A stretch of 64,000 nucleotides of DNA from the NCBI RefSeq assembly GCF_008014745.1, contig NZ_VPFD01000010.1, positions 85,226 to 149,225 on the forward strand, in the 5' to 3' direction. The DNA comes from Massilia arenae (lineage in GTDB: Bacteria; Pseudomonadota; Gammaproteobacteria; Burkholderiales; Burkholderiaceae_D). The notes under the pieces are model-generated. The model did not search any database. It was given only the letters and a program-made list of their open reading frames with translations, and was not told the DNA's origin. Made by a program: the position numbers and the translations under genes. This document shows positions 19,601-26,549 of the stretch, one piece after another. Position 1 is the stretch's first letter, and every line of letters begins with the position of its first letter.

Positions 19601-20268
19601 AGCAGGCGCGCGCGGCGCTGCAGGCAGCCGGCGCGGCCTGCCCAAGCTATTTGGCCGGCGAACTGTGCGCCTGGACCCTACTGGTGGCCGCCTGCGGCGA
19701 CGGCCAGGCCGCCCCCTGGGCGCGGCGCCGCTGGTCGGCGCTGCTGGCGCAACTGAAACAGGGCGGCGCGCCGTCGGCGCCCGCGACCCTGGCGGCGCGC
19801 ATCGCCGCCTATGCCGAGGCGATCGGCACGCCGGAACAGGAGGCGGCCGATGAGGACCGCAGGCGCGATCCCTTGCTGGCGCCGGAGTGGATGCCCACGG
19901 CGGAGCCGGCGCCGGTACTGCCGCAGGCTCAGGCGAAGGGAGAGACGGAGGCGGAGGCGGACGATACTCGCGCGCTGGTGCGGCGCTGCCTGCTGTACGG
20001 CCTGGATGGCGGCGTCGAGACGCTGGGCGACGACCAGCCTTTCGCCGAGGTGGGACTGGATTCGCTGTCGGCGATGCCGGTGGCTTTGGCCCTCGAGCGC
20101 CAGACCGGGATGGCGATCAATGCCGAGATTTTGTATGAATACCAGACCGTGGCCCAGCTGGCCGCCTATCTCGATGCGCGCAGGGCGGCCGGGGCGGCGC
20201 AGGAAAGGGTGGCTCAGGAACGGGCGGCTCAGGAACGGGTGGCTCAGGGAGGGGCTGCGGGCGGCTGA
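16612..20268 (+). CDS. fatty acyl-AMP ligase / acyl-CoA dehydrogenase / acyl carrier protein fusion
   Basis: A 1218-residue three-module enzyme. Residues about 1-570 are a fatty acyl-AMP ligase: YTSGSTTAPRG (from 165), SWLPPFHDMGLVGS and FPCYGLAEHTLLA. Residues about 600-1000 are an acyl-CoA dehydrogenase fold (FALTEPAAGANPLAM, LNGDKHLIGLANWAG, QLLGGRGYLEPN). The C-terminus is a carrier domain with Ser1151 in GLDSLSAMP for phosphopantetheine. A likely path is activation of a fatty acid, loading on the carrier, 2,3-desaturation, then delivery to the oxoamine synthase. The GTG at 16612 overlaps the upstream stop (GTGGCTGA); a TTG 42 bp earlier lacks support. A Gly/Ala/Gln-rich tail follows the carrier. 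Confidence 0.92.
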   Translation: MAESEPLQAAFVLRQLERHARTAPERTAFTFLREDGREESLSNGELAARVDVLAGQLAREAAPGERALLLYPPGLAFVIAFFACLRAGLVAVPAPLPRRNEGERHLRALLVDADPALALALREAAAGLAFVMDGGRTRLLCTDGLQGVPAPLPMVAPDALAFIQYTSGSTTAPRGVEVGHASLAANVAMIRAAFGFDADSVMVSWLPPFHDMGLVGSIVTPVSVGFRSVLMAPATFLRQPQRWLEAIHTYRATCAGAPDFAWDLCARRATPEDKARLDLSCLTVAYNGAEPVRAATVRRLFAAFAECGLRPGAIFPCYGLAEHTLLAAGGPRGQAPRIFELSQSRLEAGQVREADRSDPDARELVSCGPPAPGVELLAVDPHSCRPAGPGRVGEIWLAGAAVARGYRNAPFVAQAAFEARLADGAGPWLRTGDLGFVRDGELYITGRLKDLVIVNGRNIYPQDVEMLVEEVAGFLEPNRCAVFGVDDGGQERLAIVLEADRRLVRIARRGRSDAASLAQLDALVGRIRSAVASRFGTTVELLVLVRPGSFPRTSSGKVQRALCRALAAREELDVVYAARELHPRRRSSDARDLGAAEQSRRTAGEMRDWLRRWAPRRLDSRLMDERRTMPPHVLLDLGNHGFLGMQAPVALGGKALATGDLLRLMEQLAAIDLTLATAVGVHNGLGLRPVLRFAPERLRAAVAPHLAGGRQLAAFALTEPAAGANPLAMRTRAQRCAGGWRLNGDKHLIGLANWAGWITVVARALDEEGMALGTVALLLPDDAPGLCQEAEALTMGMRAMVQNALRFDDVFVPDTHVLGQPGAGMEVARDAMAFARLGIGALCVGGMKRCAQLMLRYASRREVAGGRLLEHPVTLARLDELTGAIGALEALVRALGAHDEQGGVRGGQGGLPQEACMACKCVASELLWEAADMLMQLLGGRGYLEPNLAPLLMRDARVMRILEGPTEALYVHLGAGALDGACLAFAADVLDAPDVAQQARAALQAAGAACPSYLAGELCAWTLLVAACGDGQAAPWARRRWSALLAQLKQGGAPSAPATLAARIAAYAEAIGTPEQEAADEDRRRDPLLAPEWMPTAEPAPVLPQAQAKGETEAEADDTRALVRRCLLYGLDGGVETLGDDQPFAEVGLDSLSAMPVALALERQTGMAINAEILYEYQTVAQLAAYLDARRAAGAAQERVAQERAAQERVAQGGAAGG

Positions 20269-20331
20269 CCGATGCAGCCGGGGGCAGGGCAACGGGGTAG
20301 AATACGCTCTTTTACCTGATTGCTTTCTGCC

Positions 20332-21723
20332 ATGACCGTCCGCACCCGATTCGCTCCCAGCCCGACCGGCTACCTCCACCTGGGCGGCGCCCGCACCGCG
20401 CTGTATTCCTGGGCCTATGCCCGCCACTTCGGCGGTACCTTCATCCTGCGCATCGAAGACACCGACCTCGAACGTTCGACGCCGGAAGCGGTGCAGGCGA
20501 TCCTGGACGGCATGAAGTGGCTGGGCCTGGACCACGACGAAGGCCCGTTCTACCAGATGCAGCGCATGGACCGCTACCGCGAGGTGGTCAAGGGCATGCT
20601 GGACGCCGGCACCGCCTATCTGTGCTACTGCTCGCCGGACGAAGTCGAAGCGATGCGCGAGCGCATGCGCGCGGCCGGCGACAAGCCGCGCTACGACGGC
20701 ACCTGGCGGCCGGAAGCCGGCAAGACCCTGCCGGCGGTGCCGGAAGGCGTCAAGCCGGTGGTGCGCTTCAAGAATCCGCTGGACGGCGAAGTGACCTGGA
20801 CCGACGTGGTCAAGGGCCCGATCACGATCGGCAACAAGGAACTGGACGACCTGGTCATCGCGCGCCCGGACGGCACCCCGACCTATAACTTCTGCGTCGC
20901 GGTCGACGACTGGGACATGAAGATCACCCACGTGCTGCGCGGCGACGACCACGTGAACAACACCCCGCGCCAGATCAACATCCTGCGCGCGCTCGGCGCC
21001 GAGCTGCCGCAGTATGGCCACCTGCCGATGATCCTGGGCGCCGACGGCCAGAAGCTGTCCAAGCGCCACGGCGCGGTGAGCGTGATGGAATACCCGGAGC
21101 AGGGCTATCTGCCGGAAGCGATGCTGAACTACCTGGCGCGCCTGGGCTGGAGCCACGGCGACGATGAGATCTTCTCGATGGAGCAGTTCACCGAGTGGTT
21201 CAACCTGGAACACCTGACCGCATCGGCGGCCCAGTTCAACCCCGAAAAGCTGGGCTGGCTGAACAACCACTATATCAAGCAGACCGACAACGAGCGCCTT
21301 GCGCAGCTGGCGCAGCCGAAGCTGGAACGCGACGGCGCGCGCTTCGACGGCGCCCCGGCGCTGCCGACCGTGCTGGGCCTGATGAAGGAACGCGTCAACA
21401 CGATCAACGAGCTGGCCGATGCGGCGATGCTGTTCTACCGCGATCCGCAGCCTGATCCGGAATTGCTGGCCCTGCACCTGACCGACGCCGTACGCGCCGC
21501 GCTGACCACCTTCGCCGAGCGCTCTGCCACCGTGGAGTGGAACAAGGCGGCGCTGGCGGCCATGCTGAAGGAAGTGCTGGCCGCGCACAGCCTCAAGATG
21601 CCGCAACTGGCCATGCCGCTGCGCCTGCTGTTGACGGGCCAGCTGCAGACGCCGGCGATCGATGCGGTGCTGGAGCTGTTCGGCCGTGATGTCGTGCTGG
21701 CGCGGGTACAGAAGGGCCTGTAA
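20332..21723 (+). CDS. gltX: glutamyl-tRNA synthetase
   Basis: A 463-residue class I synthetase that charges tRNA-Glu. [20 protein letters not shown] contains the HIGH-equivalent HLGG, and [11 protein letters not shown] is the KMSKS equivalent. The C-terminal helical anticodon-binding domain is complete. The start at 20332 is the ATG followed by [10 protein letters not shown], the usual N-terminus. Four tRNA-Glu genes lie within 1.1 kb downstream. A TAGAAT box at 20298-20303 may serve as its -10, without a clear -35. Confidence 0.98.
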   Translation: MTVRTRFAPSPTGYLHLGGARTALYSWAYARHFGGTFILRIEDTDLERSTPEAVQAILDGMKWLGLDHDEGPFYQMQRMDRYREVVKGMLDAGTAYLCYCSPDEVEAMRERMRAAGDKPRYDGTWRPEAGKTLPAVPEGVKPVVRFKNPLDGEVTWTDVVKGPITIGNKELDDLVIARPDGTPTYNFCVAVDDWDMKITHVLRGDDHVNNTPRQINILRALGAELPQYGHLPMILGADGQKLSKRHGAVSVMEYPEQGYLPEAMLNYLARLGWSHGDDEIFSMEQFTEWFNLEHLTASAAQFNPEKLGWLNNHYIKQTDNERLAQLAQPKLERDGARFDGAPALPTVLGLMKERVNTINELADAAMLFYRDPQPDPELLALHLTDAVRAALTTFAERSATVEWNKAALAAMLKEVLAAHSLKMPQLAMPLRLLLTGQLQTPAIDAVLELFGRDVVLARVQKGL

Positions 21724-21739
21724 CAAGGGCTGCAAGAAG

Positions 21740-21869
21740 GCGTAGGGTCGGCCTCGGCGGCCCCGCGCTCCGCCGCCGACGCGGTGATGGTTGGCAGCCA
21801 GATCATCCGGCACGATAGCGACGCCGATAACGATCGCCGCGTCGGCGGGAAGACCCGCCGACCCGACGC
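21740..21869. repeat. 130-bp nested inverted-repeat element (MITE-like)
   Basis: The ends are 13-bp inverted repeats, GCGTAGGGTCGGC (21740-21752) and GCCGACCCGACGC (21857-21869), with one mismatch. Inside them CCGCCGACGCGG (21773-21784) and CCGCGTCGGCGG (21837-21848) match perfectly as a second inverted pair. A third hairpin, GTCGGCGGG-AAGA-CCCGCCGAC, overlaps the right end. CAAGAA occurs on both flanks (21733 and 21869), possibly a target duplication. It contains no gene and lies between gltX and the tRNA promoter. It could also act as a gltX terminator. Confidence 0.6.
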
Positions 21870-21916
21870 AAGAAAGAACGTTGAATGGCGCTGACCACAA
21901 ACGCTAAAAACGGACT

Positions 21917-21945
21917 TTGCGAAATGCAAGGTCGTCCTATATAAT
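21917..21945 (+). promoter_or_regulatory. sigma-70 promoter of tRNA cluster
   Basis: TTGCGA (21917-21922), a 17-bp spacer and a perfect TATAAT (21940-21945), followed by a GC-rich discriminator typical of stable-RNA promoters. The first tRNA begins 19 bp after the -10 box. Confidence 0.82.
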
Positions 21946-21964
21946 GCTCGCACTTCAGCACTGC

Positions 21965-22040
<76 letters not shown>

Positions 22041-22096
22041 ACTCTGAAGTGGCAGTAAGGTAGTAGAGTAGTAAAAGCAGTAATCGGTTGTTCCCG

Positions 22097-22172
22097 GTCC
22101 CCATCGTCTAGAGGCCTAGGACATCACCCTTTCACGGTGAGTACCGGGGTTCGAATCCCCGTGGGGACGCCA
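22097..22172 (+). tRNA. tRNA-Glu(TTC), copy 1
   Basis: 76 nt with encoded CCA. The acceptor stem pairs GTCCCCA with TGGGGAC. The anticodon stem TCACC/GGTGA encloses CTTTCAC, giving anticodon TTC. Confidence 0.97.
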
Positions 22173-22259
22173 GGTAACTGGCAAGAATGACCGGATGAAG
22201 GCAGCGCAAGCGGCACTAGTCGAAGCAGTAGCAGTGTAGTAAAATGTTGTTTTCTCGTA

Positions 22260-22335
<76 letters not shown>

Positions 22336-22374
22336 CGATGGAAAACAGCAGCAAGTAGTATCGGAGTTACTAGG

Positions 22375-22450
22375 GTCCCTATCGTCTAGAGGCCTAGGAC
22401 ATCACCCTTTCACGGTGAGTACCGGGGTTCGAATCCCCGTGGGGACGCCA
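22375..22450 (+). tRNA. tRNA-Glu(TTC), copy 2 (variant)
   Basis: Same as copy 1 except position 6 of the acceptor stem is T (GTCCCTA), turning a C-G pair into a T-G wobble. All other elements including CCA are conserved. Confidence 0.96.
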
Positions 22451-22525
22451 AGAATATGGCAATGCGCCGCGCCAGCGGCGGCGCATGGTAAGGTAGTCGG
22501 TAGTTTAAGTTTTGTGCAGTTTTAG

Positions 22526-22601
22526 GTCCCCATCGTCTAGAGGCCTAGGACATCACCCTTTCACGGTGAGTACCGGGGTTCGAATCCCCGTGGGGACGCC
22601 A
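22526..22601 (+). tRNA. tRNA-Glu(TTC), copy 3
   Basis: 76 nt, identical to copy 1. The nine bases before it (AGTTTTAG preceded by C) are shared with copy 4, which points to recent tandem duplication. A terminator follows directly. Confidence 0.97.
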
Positions 22602-22605
22602 GCTT

Positions 22606-22654
22606 AAAACCGGAGTAGACCAACGCGAATACGCGGAGAGGTGCTCCGGTTTTT
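22606..22654 (+). terminator. rho-independent terminator between tRNA-Glu copies 3 and 4
   Basis: AAAACCGGAG (22606-22615) pairs perfectly with CTCCGGTTTT (22644-22653), followed by more T. A small CGCG-AATA-CGCG hairpin lies in the loop. It would end the first five-gene transcript, leaving copy 4 dependent on read-through or its own promoter. Confidence 0.8.
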
Positions 22655-22722
22655 CTATTGTGCCGGCAGAAGTGTGTCCATTCGGGCAAAGTAGTAGTAG
22701 AGTAGTCGCAATACAGTTTTAG

Positions 22723-22798
22723 GTCCCCATCGTCTAGAGGCCTAGGACATCACCCTTTCACGGTGAGTACCGGGGTTCGAATCCCCGTGGGGACGCCA
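22723..22798 (+). tRNA. tRNA-Glu(TTC), copy 4
   Basis: 76 nt, identical to copies 1 and 3, with CCA. It lies beyond the terminator of copy 3 and is followed by its own terminator. Confidence 0.97.
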
Positions 22799-22807
22799 TA
22801 CAGATAG

Positions 22808-22842
22808 CCGGAGCCGGCCGCGAGAGCGGGGCTCCGGTTTTT
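22808..22842 (+). terminator. rho-independent terminator of tRNA cluster
   Basis: CCGGAGCC (22808-22815) and GGCTCCGG (22830-22837) form a perfect 8-bp stem followed by TTTTTC. It closes the cluster before the converging protease gene. Confidence 0.88.
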
Positions 22843-22923
22843 CTTTGTGCGCTGCGTTCGTAGCACTGTGGACGCAATCCATGCCGGGCCGCATTCCCGG
22901 CCGCTGTCATCTTCTGAGCGGCA

Positions 22924-24828
22924 TCACCACCCCGACGGTCGCAAGCCTCCGAATGGATATTGCATCGTTCCAGGCTGGCCGGCGCCACCGGTGCCTGGCG
23001 GTCCCATGCCCAGGCGGGCTCCGTCACCTGGTAGCCCAGCGAACATCCCAGCAGGAATGCCGAAACCGGCGGCCGCAGCTTGCCACGCCATGCCGGGCTG
23101 CGCCACGGGCAGGCCCAGCGCCACCAGGGCGTCCGGCAAGCCATAGCCGATCCGGTTCGGATCGCTCAGCGTGACGGGGCGTGCGCTCATCCGCAACACC
23201 TGGAACAGGCGCTCGACCCGTTCCGGCGAGCGCGGCAGCGACATCGACTGGAACTCGGGGCGGTGGGCCAGCACCAGGGCGGCAAGGCCGGTGACGTGGG
23301 GCGCCGCCATCGAGGTGCCGTCCCAGGCCGCGAAGTTGTTCGGGGGAACGGACGACACCACGGCCACGCCCGGAGCGCAGACGTCGACCTGCGGCCCGAA
23401 GCAGCTGAATTTCGCCGTAAAGAAACCCTGCATATCGCTGTCCGGGCTGAGGGTTTCTGCATGGTAGCTATCTGGCGGGAACTCGCCGATCTTGCCGATC
23501 GCCGCCACCGCCAGCACATGCGGCGACGAAGCCGGGTACTGGACGGCCGAGGACGAGTTGCCGGCCGCGGCGATGCAGGCGACGCCGGCCTGCTTGGCGC
23601 GCACGATCTGCCGTTCCAGCGCTTCGGACGGCGATCCGCCGCCCAGGCTCAGGTTGACGACGTCGATCCCCTGTTCGATGCAGTACTCGAGCGCATCGAT
23701 CAACTGGCTGACCTGGCCGCCGGGGAACAGCTTGCAGACGTGGATCTCGGCCTCGGGCGCGAAGCCGCGTATGCCCCAGGCCGGATCGGCGGCGGCGATG
23801 ACGCCGGCGCAGTGCGAGCCGTGCCCAAGCGTATCGACGTTCCAGGTGGAGCGGTCGACTTGTTTGTTGACGACGTCGAAGCCGGCATGGATCTGGCTGA
23901 GGTTGCCATGCGTGGTGGCGCCGCCGGAATCGATGACGGCGATCTTGACCCCGCGCCCCCTGAATTGCTGGGGTACCTGGTCGAGGCGCATGGCGCGCGC
24001 GCCCCAGCCCATGGCGCTCTGCTGCGGCATGCCCCGCAGCGCCGGCCAATCGGCCAGCGGGTGCAGCATGACGACATTGGCTTCGTCCAGGCTCAGGTCG
24101 GGGTCGCGCTGGTAGTGGCTCCAGTAATCGGTGCGCGGCTTGACGTACAGGCCGCTGATCGTGTGCGCGTCTTCGCCATACAGGCGCAGGTGGGCGACCC
24201 CGTCGGGGCCGGTAACCGCGGAGCTCGGCAGCGCACCGCCGAATAGCGAGACCTCGACGTCGGGTAGCGGCACGCCGTCCTTGCCGACCACGGCCAGCAG
24301 CAGCTCGGCCTGCGGTCCGCTGTAGGGCGTCAGCGAACTGACGAGGTCGGGGCGGCGCAGCATGGGGTCGAGCAATTCCAGATGCTGGTCGCGCTCGACC
24401 AGCAACTGGCCCTGCCCCCGCTGCAGCAGTTCGCCCGCCTTCTGGTCGGTCATGCGCGCCACCACCACGCCGTCCGCCGGTTCGCCCATGGCGGCCGGGC
24501 TGAATCCGGCCGGCGCCATGCCGCCGCGGGTGGCGATGGTGTCGACCACGTCGATGTCGGGCAGGGCGTGCAGGGCTTGCTGGACTGCCGACAGGCCCAG
24601 CGGCGCGACCCAGCTGCTGGTGCCGAAGGCGCCGGTGACCGCCGCGCGTGGCGCGACCAGGTATTTTTTCTTGCGCTCGGCGACCGGACGGCCGCGTGCG
24701 ATGGTCGTGGCGCCATTGATGGCGCCTGCAGTGGCGGCGGACGCGCTGCGCTTGGCTCCTGCGCCGTCAGGAGTCGGGTTGGTCGTCTCCTGGGCTTCGC
24801 CGGCGGAGCCTTTCGTATGTTTTGGCAT
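22924..24828 (-). CDS. S8 family (subtilisin-type) serine protease, no signal peptide
   Basis: A 634-residue subtilase with the full triad: Asp300 (AVIDSGG), His336 (LGHGSHCAG) and Ser506 (DGTSMAAPH), with oxyanion Asn424 (AAAGNSSS). Residues about 55-152 look like an inhibitor-type prodomain (KKYLVAP, DVVDTI, then ELLQRGQGQLLVERDQ). Residues about 172-230 look like a small Ig-like domain (AVVGKDGVPLPDVEVSLFGG). The N-terminus is charged and Ala/Thr-rich with no signal peptide, and the C-terminal 60 residues are Gly/Pro-rich. It therefore probably acts inside the cell or leaves by an unusual route. It is last of a three-gene minus-strand run, 24 bp after the small prodomain-like gene. Confidence 0.93.
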   Translation of the reverse strand: MPKHTKGSAGEAQETTNPTPDGAGAKRSASAATAGAINGATTIARGRPVAERKKKYLVAPRAAVTGAFGTSSWVAPLGLSAVQQALHALPDIDVVDTIATRGGMAPAGFSPAAMGEPADGVVVARMTDQKAGELLQRGQGQLLVERDQHLELLDPMLRRPDLVSSLTPYSGPQAELLLAVVGKDGVPLPDVEVSLFGGALPSSAVTGPDGVAHLRLYGEDAHTISGLYVKPRTDYWSHYQRDPDLSLDEANVVMLHPLADWPALRGMPQQSAMGWGARAMRLDQVPQQFRGRGVKIAVIDSGGATTHGNLSQIHAGFDVVNKQVDRSTWNVDTLGHGSHCAGVIAAADPAWGIRGFAPEAEIHVCKLFPGGQVSQLIDALEYCIEQGIDVVNLSLGGGSPSEALERQIVRAKQAGVACIAAAGNSSSAVQYPASSPHVLAVAAIGKIGEFPPDSYHAETLSPDSDMQGFFTAKFSCFGPQVDVCAPGVAVVSSVPPNNFAAWDGTSMAAPHVTGLAALVLAHRPEFQSMSLPRSPERVERLFQVLRMSARPVTLSDPNRIGYGLPDALVALGLPVAQPGMAWQAAAAGFGIPAGMFAGLPGDGARLGMGPPGTGGAGQPGTMQYPFGGLRPSGW

Positions 24829-24852
24829 GGGATGTCCTTTGCCCGGGACCGC

Positions 24853-25107
24853 TCAGTCGGAGAGAGAGAGCGGCTGGTCCGGTTCGATCGTTAACTGGTG
24901 AAGAGTCTGTTGCCGCAGCCGTTCGGCGGTCGGCGCGTCGGTTTCGACGACGGCCGTGTGCGGCGGCCCGGAAGAGGGCCCGATAATGTCGACCAATTGC
25001 ACGCTTGGTTCGGTGCCCAGAGTCGCGAGAAACTTGGCAAGTGCGTTGTCATCGTTGGCGGCGCGCACGATATAGCGGCCGAGCGTGGGAGGCAGGGATG
25101 CCGGCAT
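24853..25107 (-). CDS. free-standing prodomain-like (I9-type) small protein
   Basis: An 84-residue protein upstream of the protease. Its layout parallels the protease's own prodomain: RYIV against KYLV near the start, LVDII against VVDTI in the middle, and ERLRQQTLHQLTIEPDQ against GELLQRGQGQLLVERDQ near the end. The closing IEPDQ also fits the Inhibitor I9 pattern of subtilisin propeptides. I infer a separate inhibitor or folding chaperone for the S8 enzyme. There is no signal peptide. The similarity was seen by eye and has no score. Confidence 0.75.
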   Translation of the reverse strand: MPASLPPTLGRYIVRAANDDNALAKFLATLGTEPSVQLVDIIGPSSGPPHTAVVETDAPTAERLRQQTLHQLTIEPDQPLSLSD

Positions 25108-25172
25108 GGCGGGGCTCCTGAATGCCAGCCTGCCGCTGGCTGGTGCCCGCGGCAGGCTGGCGCAATGTCGTT

Positions 25173-25228
25173 AGACAATAAGCGTTAGGCAATCAGCGTC
25201 AGACCGTCAGCGTCAGGCAATCAGCGTC
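25173..25228. repeat. four 14-bp tandem repeats
   Basis: AGACAATAAGCGTT, AGGCAATCAGCGTC, AGACCGTCAGCGTC and AGGCAATCAGCGTC follow one another without gaps. They fill part of the 153-bp gap between the Gln-rich gene and the small prodomain-like gene. The 14-bp period is not a multiple of 3, so they are not peptide repeats. Confidence 0.8.
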
Positions 25229-25260
25229 AAGCCTTGCGCATCGAGCAGTCGGCAGCTGGT

Positions 25261-26190
25261 TCAATGCACGGTTTGCTGGCCGCCGTAAGGCAGCTGCTGG
25301 CCACCGTACGGCATTTGCTGGCCGCCGAACTGCTGCCCCAGTTGCTGCTGGCCGAACTGCTGCTGGCTGTAGGGATCGGCGCCGAGCGGCACGTAGCGGC
25401 CCAACTGGCTGGCGACATTGCCGATCGCCGCGCCCAGGCCCTGGTTGCCGAGCTGTTCGCCGATGAAGCCGCCGACCGGGCGAGCGTATTGGGTGATGGC
25501 ATTGCTGAGCCAGCCTTGCGGGGCGATCTGGCCACCTTGCTGGCCGCCCTGCTGGGCGACTTGCTGCTGCAGCACGGCTTGGTGCTGCTGGATTTGCTGC
25601 AGCGCTTGATGCAACTGCTGTTGCAGCACTTGCAGTTGCTGCAGCTGGACCAGCGGCGACGATGCTTGCTGGCCTTGTTGCTGGCCCTGCGGCTCGGCCC
25701 CGAACGGCACGTAACGCCCGTAGCTGGAGCCTTCGCTGATGATATTGCCCAGGGTGCGGTTGCCGGTCAGATTGCCGATCAGGTTGCCGGCCGGCTTGCC
25801 GATCGTGCTGATCAGGTTGCCGAAGAAGCCGCCTTGCGGGGTCAGCTGGCCTTGCTGTTGCGGTTGCTGTTGCTGTTGCTGTTGCATCTGCTGAATCTGC
25901 TGCAATTGCTGGAGCTGCTGTAGTTGCTGCAGCTCTTGCAGCTGTTGCGGGTCCAGTTGTTGCCCGCCGAGGCCGCCCGACGGATCGGCCGACAACGGCG
26001 AAAAACGACCCAGGAAGCCGCCGGCCGTTTCGCCGATGCGGCCGCCCAGGCCGGAATTGTTGAACAGGCCGCCGATGCCGCGGCCGATCAGGCCACCCAA
26101 TGGCGCGCCGAACATGCTGCCCAGCGATTGCGGTGCAAACTGTTGTGGTCCGAATTGTTGTGGGTAGCCTGCTTGTTGATACTCGTTCAT
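25261..26190 (-). CDS. Gln-rich protein with three 48-residue glycine-rich repeats
   Basis: A 309-residue protein; the ATG at 26190 is chosen for its GGAGGAG ribosome site, since the longer open frame upstream is not protein-like. Three 48-residue units at about 23-70, 120-167 and 226-273 are rich in Gly, Leu, Ile and Asn. They end alike: GRFSPLSADP, GRYVPFGAEP and GRYVPLGADP. The linkers (71-119, 168-225) are mostly Gln and Leu with heptad-like LQQLQQL strings. The tail holds GGQQMPYGGQQLPYGGQQ. No signal peptide is seen. The make-up suggests a self-assembling or aggregating scaffold. It heads the run with the prodomain-like protein and protease, so it may be their substrate. I know no family for it. 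Confidence 0.85.
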   Translation of the reverse strand: MNEYQQAGYPQQFGPQQFAPQSLGSMFGAPLGGLIGRGIGGLFNNSGLGGRIGETAGGFLGRFSPLSADPSGGLGGQQLDPQQLQELQQLQQLQQLQQIQQMQQQQQQQPQQQGQLTPQGGFFGNLISTIGKPAGNLIGNLTGNRTLGNIISEGSSYGRYVPFGAEPQGQQQGQQASSPLVQLQQLQVLQQQLHQALQQIQQHQAVLQQQVAQQGGQQGGQIAPQGWLSNAITQYARPVGGFIGEQLGNQGLGAAIGNVASQLGRYVPLGADPYSQQQFGQQQLGQQFGGQQMPYGGQQLPYGGQQTVH

Positions 26191-26549
26191 GGTAACTCCT
26201 CCAGGTAGTCGGCCATATCGCGGCAGGCAGGAAGCGGGTTGGCGCCTGCCATGATCGGCCGTGTTCACATTGTTCGCGCCGCAAGGGAATGGCGCGAGGC
26301 GAAGGGCAGGAAGGGCCGCCATCGAGGCCGCCTTCCCTGCAGGTAGGCTGTTCGACCGGGCGTCGATGGCGAAGTTTTTGGCTCCTGGTGGTCGATGCGC
26401 ACTTCCGTTTTGGTCATTGCGATAACGCAGACGCGCGCTAGAAACGCCCAAGTTTCTTCGCGGATTGCACTGTGCTCAGGGATATTTTGTCGGATGGCGT
26501 TAGAATGGCGACCCCTGCCACCGCTGCCTCACGGGCCCACTGTTTACCC
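26191..26549. other. intergenic region between divergent Gln-rich and earP genes
   Basis: About 360 bp without a gene. It holds an imperfect hairpin at 26306-26340 (GCAGGAAGGGCCGCC against GGCCGCCTTCCCTGC) on the Gln-rich side. A TAGAAT box at 26501-26506 could serve as the earP -10, though no good -35 is at the right distance. I see nothing else. Confidence 0.5.

Noticed and set aside
25560..25940. CTG/TTG-rich low-complexity DNA as a microsatellite
   Set aside because: On the minus strand it is read as Gln codons of the Gln-rich protein, with mixed CAG and CAA. No pure long repeat is present.
26472..26549. Longer N-terminus for EarP
   Set aside because: The added residues do not match the family, whose conserved part begins right after the ATG at 26550.
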